Under the pieces are notes generated by a model, which did no database searches, was not told where the DNA came from, and was given only the letters and a program-made list of their open reading frames with translations. Shown here piece after piece: positions 1 through 4,985 of a stretch of DNA of 6,712 nt; positions within the stretch are counted from its first letter, which is position 1; each line of letters begins with the position of its first letter. Source of the DNA: Phycisphaerales bacterium (GTDB lineage: Bacteria > Planctomycetota > Phycisphaerae > SM23-33); assembly GCA_003171235.1 (NCBI GenBank), contig PMYM01000059.1:1-6712 (forward strand). Direction: 5' to 3'. Position numbers and translations under genes: made by a program.

Positions 1-35
1 GATTTGTGAAAACTGCTCTAGCTTCGCTCACGGCT

Positions 36-74
36 GGGTGGCATGGCAGCCCGCGTCTTTTGCGGGCGGCCATG
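36..74 (+). repeat. REP-like palindromic unit A
   Basis: The unit has a GGGTGG head (36-41) and a 13-bp stem, 42-54 with 62-74. The stem has one mismatch (A48 opposite G68), and the loop GTCTTTT lies at 55-61. Read on the minus strand, unit B at 140-175 has the same head, the same CATGG start of the stem and a TCTTTT loop core, but a different stem middle. This matches the general design of repetitive extragenic palindromes. Membership of a genome-wide family is inferred from these two copies only. Confidence 0.6.
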
Positions 75-139
75 AAAGACCTCGGCAAGCCTGGCGTCTG
101 CCCAAAAGAGCATGATTTTGCCGTAACGGAAAGGCTAAA

Positions 140-175
140 CATGGTCACGCGAAAAGAAGCGTGACCATGCCACCC
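140..175 (-). repeat. REP-like palindromic unit B
   Basis: A perfect 11-bp stem (140-150 with 159-169) encloses an 8-nt loop that reads TTCTTTTC on the minus strand. It is flanked by CCACCC at 170-175, which is the GGGTGG head of unit A in reverse. The 11-bp end sequences 36-46 and 165-175 are exact reverse complements, so units A and B bound a 140-bp inverted-repeat doublet. The unit lies 45 bp beyond the nnrE stop codon and could stabilise the 3' end of that transcript. Confidence 0.65.
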
Positions 176-219
176 GAGAACCGTTCGCTTCGCTCACGAA
201 CCGGCGTGCCCTACATAAC

Positions 220-909
220 TTACTCTTCCTCGTGGAAGGGCACGCCGATGTCGGCCACGAACACCTGGCCGGTGTAAGCTTCTGCCCCTGGCTGCTGGAA
301 GCCGATCTTCTCGGCCACGAAGGTCACCGTCAGGGCGGCCCGGATGGCCGGGCCGGGGGCCTGGCCGCTGTCGCAGTCCAGGCCGGTGGGAATGTCGATG
401 GCCGCCACGGGTATGCCAGCGGCGTTGACCTGCTCGACCGCCAGGGCCACTTCGCCCGTCAGCGGCCCCTGAATGCCCGTGCCGCCCAGGGCGTCAACCG
501 CCAGGTCGAAACCCGCCAGCATGGCCGACAGGCTCGGCAGAGTATGGGCACTCAGCGGTTCGATGTTCAGAGCGAGCTTGTCGATGATGGTGAAGTGGGT
601 CTTCGCGTCAGGCGTCATCTTTGCGGGCGAACCCACGACAAAAACCTTCACCTGGTGGCCGCGGAGGTGCAGGTGCCGGGCGACCACGAAGCCGTCCCCG
701 CCGTTGTTGCCCACGCCGGCCACCACCGCCACACGCGCCCGCTGGGGCGCGGGCAGCAGGGGGCGGATCAGGTGCTGCTCGATGAGGTCGGCCGCGCTGC
801 GCCCGGCGTTCTCCATGAGCACCACGCCGGGCACGCGGTATTCCTGGATGGCTCGCCGGTCAAATTCGCGAACCTGCTGACGCGTCATCGCCGGCCTGGC
901 GGCAGACAT
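220..909 (-). CDS. nnrE: NAD(P)H-hydrate epimerase (stand-alone YjeF N-terminal domain)
   Basis: This enzyme interconverts the R and S forms of NAD(P)HX, the hydrated and damaged form of NAD(P)H, so that an ATP- or ADP-dependent dehydratase can restore the coenzyme. The 229-residue protein is a single Rossmann-like YjeF_N domain. The visible signature is the glycine-rich GNNGGDG at residues 67-73 followed by ARHL, then DALGGTG (139-145) with Asp139, and DIPTGLD (172-178). MENAGR at 32-37 is typical of the N-terminal helix. The C-terminal dehydratase domain found in fused bacterial versions is absent, so the partner must be encoded elsewhere. The stop is TAA. The family start motif fits Met8 (MTRQQVREFDRRA, codon at 886-888) as well as the upstream Met1, so the first seven residues are uncertain. 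The gene follows thioredoxin by 42 bp with no promoter seen between them, suggesting cotranscription. Confidence 0.93.
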   Translation of the reverse strand: MSAARPAMTRQQVREFDRRAIQEYRVPGVVLMENAGRSAADLIEQHLIRPLLPAPQRARVAVVAGVGNNGGDGFVVARHLHLRGHQVKVFVVGSPAKMTPDAKTHFTIIDKLALNIEPLSAHTLPSLSAMLAGFDLAVDALGGTGIQGPLTGEVALAVEQVNAAGIPVAAIDIPTGLDCDSGQAPGPAIRAALTVTFVAEKIGFQQPGAEAYTGQVFVADIGVPFHEEE

Positions 910-951
910 GATCTACCCCACTGGCAGGCACGGGCCTGGCGCCCATGCCGG

Positions 952-1284
952 TTATTCCATAATCTGGTCGATGACGGCCTTGAGATCCTTCTTGGTCTGC
1001 AGGCCCACGAACTTGCGCACCACCTGCCCGCCCTTGAACAAGAGCAGCGTCGGTATGGACTGGATGCCGAAGCGAATAGCCGTGTCGTGGTTGTCGTCGG
1101 TATTGAGCTTGCCGACGGTCACCTTGCCGTCATACTCGTCGGCCAGTTGATCTATAGTCGGGGCAAGCATGCGGCAGGGCATGCACCAGTCAGCCCAGAA
1201 ATCCACCAGCACCGGCTGGGGGTTCTGCAAAACGGTCTGCTCGAAATTCGCATCCGTGATCGTCACGATCTTGTCACTGGCCAT
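952..1284 (-). CDS. trxA: Thioredoxin
   Basis: This is a 110-residue cytoplasmic dithiol-disulfide oxidoreductase, close to the usual length of about 105-110. It reduces protein disulfides and is itself recycled by thioredoxin reductase. The redox site is W33-C-M-P-C37, after VDFWAD, and the cis-proline loop is SIPT with Pro78. The GGQVVRKFVG segment completes the fold. The active site has Met35 where the classic motif WCGPC has Gly. The reading frame stays open upstream to 1347, but I chose the ATG at 1282-1284. There the protein begins MASDKIVTITDANF as thioredoxins do, and the purine-rich AAAGGA lies about 8 nt upstream. A near-consensus promoter stands about 43 bp upstream. nnrE follows after 42 bp. 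Confidence 0.95.
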   Translation of the reverse strand: MASDKIVTITDANFEQTVLQNPQPVLVDFWADWCMPCRMLAPTIDQLADEYDGKVTVGKLNTDDNHDTAIRFGIQSIPTLLLFKGGQVVRKFVGLQTKKDLKAVIDQIME

Positions 1285-1300
1285 CGACACATTCCTTTCC
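1276..1300 (-). promoter_or_regulatory. Ribosome binding site that fixes the thioredoxin start
   Basis: On the minus strand, GCGGAAAGGAATGTGTCG directly precedes the ATG at 1284-1282. The AAAGGA core has suitable Shine-Dalgarno spacing of about 8 nt. This supports the short 110-residue thioredoxin over the longer open frame. Most other genes in the window lack such a clear site. Confidence 0.6.
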
Positions 1301-1326
1301 GCTTGGGCCATCGGCCACCGGCATGC

Positions 1327-1355
1327 ATGATAGACGTAGGCGCCCAAGCTGTCAA
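1327..1355 (-). promoter_or_regulatory. Sigma-70-type promoter of trxA-nnrE
   Basis: On the minus strand a perfect -35 TTGACA (1355-1350) is followed after exactly 17 nt by TATCAT (1332-1327), which matches the -10 consensus at five of six positions. Transcription would start near 1320, giving a leader of about 36 nt that contains the AAAGGA ribosome binding site. The promoter lies in the 105-bp gap between rsmB and trxA and has the best promoter match I found in the window. It implies that trxA and nnrE are expressed independently of rsmB. Confidence 0.75.
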
Positions 1356-1360
1356 TCGTC

Positions 1361-1374
1361 CGGGCGGCCGCCCG
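1361..1374. repeat. 14-bp perfect GC palindrome between rsmB and the trxA promoter
   Basis: CGGGCGGCCGCCCG is its own reverse complement. It lies 15 bp past the rsmB stop codon and 5 bp upstream of the trxA -35 box. It could fold into a short GC hairpin at the rsmB mRNA end or bind a symmetric protein next to the promoter. There is no T-run after it on the minus strand, so it is not a standard intrinsic terminator. Confidence 0.45.
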
Positions 1375-1389
1375 ATTCGCGCGATCCCC

Positions 1390-2763
1390 TCAGCGGGGCT
1401 TCCTTTTCTCGATAATGGCATAAAAGCCTCCGTCCGACCAGGCCTGCGGCGCCTGCACGCCGGCGGGCAGGGCGCCGCGGCTGTGCAGCAGGCGCAGGTC
1501 TCGCCGGCGCGAGATCAGGTCTTCGATGATGCCGGAGTTTTCTTCCCGCTCCAGCGAGCAGGTGGAGTACACAAGCGTCCCGCCGGGGCGGACGAAGTTG
1601 GCCCCCAGGAAGACCAGTTGCCGCTGATTGAAGGCCGCCTGTTCCAGGCTGCGGCGGCTGAAGCGCCAGCGGGCCTCGGCCCGGCGGGCCAGCACGCCGG
1701 TGTTGGTGCAGGGGGCGTCCACCAGCACGAAGTCGAAACTCTCCGGCTCCAGGCCCGCCAGTTCCTGGGCCTGCACGGTTTGCACGATCTGGATGCCGCA
1801 GCGGCGGCAGTTATCCTGCACGCGGGCGAGTTTTTCCGGGTTGACGTCGGCGGCGACTATCCGGCCCTGGCCGGCCAGACGGCGGGCGATCTGCACCGTC
1901 TTGGTGCCGGGGGCGGCACAGAGGTCCAGGGCCGCCATCCCCGGCTTGAGGAAATCGCCGCAGGCGGCGATGACGCTGCTGGCCATGGCGTCCTGAGGGT
2001 GGGCGTGGCCCTGCCCGAAGGCCGGGAGCTTTTCCAGTTCCAGCGGACCGCTCACCACCACGCTGTAGCCGTTGGCGTGGGCGACGGCCGGCACGCCCAG
2101 GGCGGCAAGCTGCCCCAGCACGGTTTGCACGCCGATCAGTTCGGTATCGACCCGCAGCACCAGGGGCGGGCGGGCGTTGGCATGCCGGGCCACCGCCAGC
2201 ACCTTGGCCAGCCCGCCGAAGGCCTTGAACCAGCGATACGCCAGTTCCTCCGGCAGGGAGCAGGCCTCGGCCAGGTATGCCGCCGGGCGCTCGGAGGGGT
2301 TGGCGAATATCGGCCGGTCGAAGCGGCGGAACTGCCCAGGCTCCGTCTCCAGCACGTCCCGCGCCGAGGCGGCCTGGCCATGCTGCACGGCTGAGACCGA
2401 CCGCTGCACGCTGCGCAACATGCCGTTGACAAAGCCCCGGGTCTCCGGCGGGCACAGTTCCACGGTTTCGTTGACGGCGGCGAAGTCGGGGATGCGATCC
2501 AAGAAGAGCAACTGGTAAAGCCCCAGGCGCAGGCTGTTCAGCAGGCGCGGCGCGGGCATCTCGGGCTTCTTCTGAAACGCCTTGACGACGGCGTCCAGCG
2601 TGCCCCGGCGGCGGACCACGCCCAGGGCCAGTTCCCAGGCCAGCGAGGCCTCCGCCGGCGAGGCCGCCCGACCCAGCAGGCGATCCAGGTGGGCGGTGAC
2701 GTTGCCCGCCCGGTCGCCCAGGGCATCCAGCGCCAACTGCCGCGATGTCAGGATTTCACTCAT
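1390..2763 (-). CDS. rsmB: 16S rRNA (cytosine(967)-C(5))-methyltransferase RsmB
   Basis: RsmB methylates C967 (E. coli numbering) of 16S rRNA with S-adenosylmethionine. The 457-residue protein has an N-terminal NusB-like helical RNA-binding domain (about 1-125), with AVNETVEL and RGFVNGMLR typical of that fold, and a C-terminal Rossmann methyltransferase. Visible motifs are HPQDAMAS (255-262), the SAM-binding DLCAAPGTKT (280-289), the acidic Asp306, DAPCTNTG (349-356) with Cys352, and YSTCSLEREEN (399-409). By family knowledge Cys402 is the nucleophile and Cys352 assists product release. Length is slightly above the usual 430-450, with extra residues in the linker around 125-160. The gene follows fmt after 95 bp, the common fmt-rsmB pairing. 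No clear Shine-Dalgarno site precedes the ATG. Instead a hairpin and six T residues abut it. Confidence 0.95.
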   Translation of the reverse strand: MSEILTSRQLALDALGDRAGNVTAHLDRLLGRAASPAEASLAWELALGVVRRRGTLDAVVKAFQKKPEMPAPRLLNSLRLGLYQLLFLDRIPDFAAVNETVELCPPETRGFVNGMLRSVQRSVSAVQHGQAASARDVLETEPGQFRRFDRPIFANPSERPAAYLAEACSLPEELAYRWFKAFGGLAKVLAVARHANARPPLVLRVDTELIGVQTVLGQLAALGVPAVAHANGYSVVVSGPLELEKLPAFGQGHAHPQDAMASSVIAACGDFLKPGMAALDLCAAPGTKTVQIARRLAGQGRIVAADVNPEKLARVQDNCRRCGIQIVQTVQAQELAGLEPESFDFVLVDAPCTNTGVLARRAEARWRFSRRSLEQAAFNQRQLVFLGANFVRPGGTLVYSTCSLEREENSGIIEDLISRRRDLRLLHSRGALPAGVQAPQAWSDGGFYAIIEKRKPR

Positions 2764-2842
2764 AAAAAACTCTAGGCTACAGGCCTAAGGCTCCAGGCTG
2801 CAGGAACAACTGGTTCTACCTGCAGCCTGTGGCCTGTAGCCT
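2764..2842 (-). terminator. Hairpin plus T6 tract ahead of rsmB (terminator or attenuator candidate)
   Basis: Two nested inverted repeats lie in the 95-bp fmt-rsmB gap. The outer 12-bp arms are 2774-2785 and 2831-2842. The inner 11-bp arms are 2794-2804 and 2819-2829, with a 14-nt loop. An 8-nt bulge separates the left arms and a 1-nt bulge the right arms. On the minus strand the stem is followed by AGAG and then TTTTTT (2769-2764), which touches the rsmB ATG. This has the layout of an intrinsic terminator. The arms are built from repeats of the type AGGCTNCAGG, so it may also be a dispersed repeat that happens to resemble one. Confidence 0.5.
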
Positions 2843-2858
2843 TTAGCCTGCTGTTCTC

Positions 2859-3803
2859 TTACGTTGTCGTCAGGAACGTATCTCCGCTCTTGACGTGATG
2901 GCCGTTGCAGAAGTCGCGCCACTGCATCAACCGGCCGCCGGCGGGTTTGATCTCCAGGATCTCCAGCCGCCCCAGGCCGCAGGCCACCGTCCGGTCCGAC
3001 AGCACCAACCCCGGCAGGGCGACGCGCTGATCCGGCTCGTGGGCGGCGGCGCGGGCGATAGTCACCGGCAGGCAGGCGCCCCCGGCCGGCACAAAGCCGC
3101 TCTGCCCGCCCGGCCAGGGCCAGGTTCCGTGGATGCGGTTGCGGATCGCCAGGGCGTCGTCGCCCCAGTTGACGCTGCCGTCGGACTTCTTCAGCCGCGG
3201 GGCCTTGGTGGCGCGGACTTCATCCTGCTCCCGGGCGCTCAGTTCCCCTCCGGCCAGGGCGGCCAGCGTCTCCAATACCGCCTCGGCCCCCATCTCGGCC
3301 AGGCGATGCCGCAGCTCCAGGGCGGTTTCCTGGGGGTCGATGTCGGTCTGCCGCCGGTGGTACATGGCCCCGGCGTCCATGCGGTCGACGAGTTGGAAGG
3401 TGGTCACGCCGGTCGTCCGGCAGCCGCGGATGATCGCCCAGTTGACCGGGGCGGCCCCGCGCAGCTCCGGCAGCAGCGAGCCGTGCAGATTGATGGCCCC
3501 GGCGGCGAAGGCTTGGCGGGCCGGCTGGCGGATCATCTGCCCGAAATCCACCACCAGCAGCAACTCGGCCCGCAACTGCCCCAGGGCCTCGACCACCTCG
3601 GGGGCGTTTATGTCCTCCACCGCCCGCACCGCCAGGCCCAACTGCCCGGCCTCCTGGGCCAGGGGAGTGGGGCGGAGTTGGCCGCCCCGCCCGGCCGGTC
3701 GCGGCGGCTGGGTCAACACCAACGGCAGATCCATCCCCTGGTCCACCAGTTGTTGGAGGGTCGGAATGCCAAACTCGCCGCTGCCGCAGAATACGATTCG
3801 CAT
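2859..3803 (-). CDS. fmt: Methionyl-tRNA formyltransferase
   Basis: Fmt transfers a formyl group from 10-formyltetrahydrofolate to methionyl initiator tRNA. The 314-residue length matches the family (E. coli has 315). The protein starts MRIVFCGSGEFGIPTL, carries RPAGRG (35-40), and has INLHGSLLPELRGAAPVNW (104-122) with Asn105 and His107, followed by VDRMDAGAM with Asp143. These correspond to the catalytic Asn, His and Asp of E. coli Fmt. The C-terminal half holds the tRNA-binding domain, with NRIHGTWPWPG near its start. The frame is open to 3908, but the upstream 35 residues resemble no Fmt and the ATG at 3801-3803 begins the domain exactly. No peptide deformylase gene (def), a frequent neighbour, is in the window. 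rsmB follows after 95 bp. Confidence 0.96.
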   Translation of the reverse strand: MRIVFCGSGEFGIPTLQQLVDQGMDLPLVLTQPPRPAGRGGQLRPTPLAQEAGQLGLAVRAVEDINAPEVVEALGQLRAELLLVVDFGQMIRQPARQAFAAGAINLHGSLLPELRGAAPVNWAIIRGCRTTGVTTFQLVDRMDAGAMYHRRQTDIDPQETALELRHRLAEMGAEAVLETLAALAGGELSAREQDEVRATKAPRLKKSDGSVNWGDDALAIRNRIHGTWPWPGGQSGFVPAGGACLPVTIARAAAHEPDQRVALPGLVLSDRTVACGLGRLEILEIKPAGGRLMQWRDFCNGHHVKSGDTFLTTT

Positions 3804-3956
3804 GCCGTATTCTGGCCCATCCCGCCGGCCATTGCCAGTGGCAGCCTCGAAGAATGGAGATTCCCGCCTGGCCGGTAGGCCGCCGGCAGGGGCAGGGTGG
3901 CAGGTCAACCTGTTCCAGCCGACATGGCCAGCGGAATGTCCGCCCGGAACGACACC
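3804..3956. other. Spacer between the phosphoesterase and fmt
   Basis: This 153-bp gap has no supported gene. It contains an imperfect GC hairpin at 3867-3890 (CCTG and CCGG arms with a bulge) and a G-rich patch at 3886-3903 on the plus strand. I found no -35/-10 pair on the minus strand that would clearly serve fmt: TTGACC near 3900 has no -10 partner at a suitable distance. Confidence 0.5.
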
Positions 3957-4802
3957 CTACAGCCGGGCGACCTTGAGGAGTTTTTCGGACAGCGATTGGG
4001 CGGTCAGTTCCTCGTCGGCGCGGAAGACGGCGATGCAGCCTCGGGCGTGGGCAGTGTCCAGGATCACCGCCCGGTCGCTGACGATATGGCAGCCCTCCTC
4101 CTGCGGCTGATGGCCCAGCAGGAAGAGCTTGACGCCCAGGCGGCGGGCCAATTCATCCAGGGCCTCGGGCAGGTGCCCCCGCCCCCAGACCCATTCATAG
4201 ACGCTACCGCCGCGGACGAAGTCGCTTTGCCAGTAGGGGCGGTCCAGGACGCTCCAGTCGATCAGCCCCATGCGCTGGGGGCTGGGCAGCGAGTGGCTCA
4301 TCATGACGCCGTTGGGGCAGCGGGCGGCCAGGGGCATGGCCAGCAGCATCTGGGCCATGGCGTCGTTGACCTCCGCCGCCTCTTGGCCGAAGGATTCCTG
4401 CAGGCCCTGCCGGAAGGCCCGGCAGACGCCGCGCCCCTCCTTGGTGATCTCGTTGCCGGTGCACTGGGCCAGGTCGTGGTTGCCCAGCAGGAAGAACACC
4501 TGCCGGGGATGGGCCAGCTTCAGCCTGGCCGCCCGCAGCAACAGGTCAAAGCTGCGATCGGCCCCCGACTGGGTCGCCGGGCCGCCGTGGATTATCTCCT
4601 GCAGCACCAGCCGCCGGTGGGGGTGGGAGCCCAGTTTGCAATAGGCGATCAGCTTGGCCAGGTTGGCGCGGTGCCCGTGCAGGTCGCCGGCGTAAACGAT
4701 CTGGTCGTCGGCCTGGAATTGCAGGCAGTTGCCCTGCCGGAAGGGGCAGTTGGCCAGCAGGCCCCAGCAGGTGCGGAAGATGTCGGATACCGGGTGTCCC
4801 AT
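3957..4802 (-). CDS. Calcineurin-like metallophosphoesterase (putative Ser/Thr protein phosphatase)
   Basis: This 281-residue, probably cytoplasmic protein belongs to the two-metal phosphoesterase superfamily. Motifs in order are GDLHGH (39-44), the metal-binding block LLGNHD (105-110), MMSH (167-170) and LLGHQP (228-233). The usual second block, GDxxDRG, is replaced by HGGPATQSGADRSFD (72-86), where Asp82 is the likely metal ligand. I recall similar variants in planctomycete homologues, but this needs a search. No signal peptide or membrane segment is visible. The ATG at 4802 is the only reasonable start, because an in-frame TGA lies at 4820-4818. No good Shine-Dalgarno site is visible, and a perfect hairpin ends 18 nt upstream. 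The gene follows the protein kinase, so it may dephosphorylate the kinase or its targets. The substrate is unknown: protein, nucleotide or another phosphoester all remain possible. Confidence 0.85.
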   Translation of the reverse strand: MGHPVSDIFRTCWGLLANCPFRQGNCLQFQADDQIVYAGDLHGHRANLAKLIAYCKLGSHPHRRLVLQEIIHGGPATQSGADRSFDLLLRAARLKLAHPRQVFFLLGNHDLAQCTGNEITKEGRGVCRAFRQGLQESFGQEAAEVNDAMAQMLLAMPLAARCPNGVMMSHSLPSPQRMGLIDWSVLDRPYWQSDFVRGGSVYEWVWGRGHLPEALDELARRLGVKLFLLGHQPQEEGCHIVSDRAVILDTAHARGCIAVFRADEELTAQSLSEKLLKVARL

Positions 4803-4820
4803 CGCTTGGTCCGCCCGTCA

Positions 4821-4850
4821 AGTTGCGTGCAATGAAGATTGCACGCAACT
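4821..4850 (-). promoter_or_regulatory. Perfect 13-bp hairpin in the phosphoesterase leader
   Basis: The arms 4821-4833 and 4838-4850 are exact reverse complements with a 4-nt spacer (CTTC on the minus strand). Each arm contains a near-palindromic core: TTGCGTGCAA at 4823-4832 and TTGCACGCAA at 4839-4848. The element could be a leader RNA hairpin, a twin operator, or the 3' end structure of the kinase mRNA. No T-run follows it on the minus strand. Confidence 0.6.
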
Positions 4851-4853
4851 AGA

Positions 4854-4942
4854 GCAGGAGAGCAGGAGAAAGTAGAGAGTTGAAACGGTAGTCTGCCCCG
4901 TTTTGAGGGCAGAAACTGCTCTCCTGCGGTCTACTTTCTCCT
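4854..4942. repeat. Interleaved inverted repeats with GGAGAAAGTAGA arms
   Basis: Arm pair A is 4854-4865 with 4916-4927 (12 bp, perfect). Arm pair B is 4864-4876 with 4930-4942 (13 bp, perfect). The order is A, B, A', B', so the two stems cannot form together as a simple nested hairpin. A short 7-bp hairpin (4892-4898 with 4907-4913) sits inside. The low-complexity purine-rich sequence suggests an intergenic repeat family, but only one copy is in the window. Confidence 0.55.
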
Positions 4943-4985
4943 CTCTGCTTTCTGAAACACTATTCAAAAATCACTCCTGGCTACG

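Larger units (their letters stand above)
1..219. other. Intergenic region downstream of nnrE, rich in hairpins
   Basis: No coding sequence is supported here. It holds two hairpin units in inverted orientation (36-74 and 140-175) and a 12-bp direct repeat (GCTTCGCTCACG at 21-32 and 187-198) on either side of them. The stretch between the hairpins, 75-139, shows nothing recognisable. The hairpin at 140-169 is the first strong structure met by transcripts leaving nnrE, so it may help end or protect that mRNA. It is followed on the minus strand only by TTTAGCCTTT, which is a poor intrinsic terminator tail. Confidence 0.6.
4803..4985. other. Structured spacer between kinase and phosphoesterase
   Basis: This 183-bp gap has no supported gene. 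Reading with transcription, it contains a purine/pyrimidine-biased block of interleaved inverted repeats (4942-4854), then a perfect hairpin (4850-4821), then 18 nt to the phosphoesterase ATG. No convincing promoter was found on the minus strand, so the phosphoesterase may depend on read-through from the kinase promoter, modulated by these structures. Confidence 0.55.

Noticed and set aside
36..175. The left-edge repeats as a CRISPR array or an insertion sequence
   Set aside because: There are only two units, in inverted orientation, with no regular spacers, and no transposase is encoded. The size and design fit a REP doublet better.
1285..1347. A 21-residue N-terminal extension of thioredoxin
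   Set aside because: It overlaps the promoter -10 region and lacks similarity. The ATG at 1284 has a ribosome binding site and the normal thioredoxin beginning.
232..2394. A 720-codon open frame on the plus strand, antisense to nnrE, trxA and rsmB
   Set aside because: It crosses three clearly conserved genes and their gaps. Its product is rich in His, Gly, Arg and Ala with no recognisable domain, as expected from the complement of GC-rich codons.
2895..3878. Long plus-strand open frames opposite fmt, the phosphoesterase (3897-4835), the kinase (5025-5855) and the amidase (5987-6535)
   Set aside because: All are antisense shadows of genes with intact family motifs. Their products are low-complexity and show no motif.
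3804..3908. A 35-residue N-terminal extension of fmt
   Set aside because: It resembles no formyltransferase, and the ATG at 3803 begins the conserved first strand MRIVFCGSGEFG.
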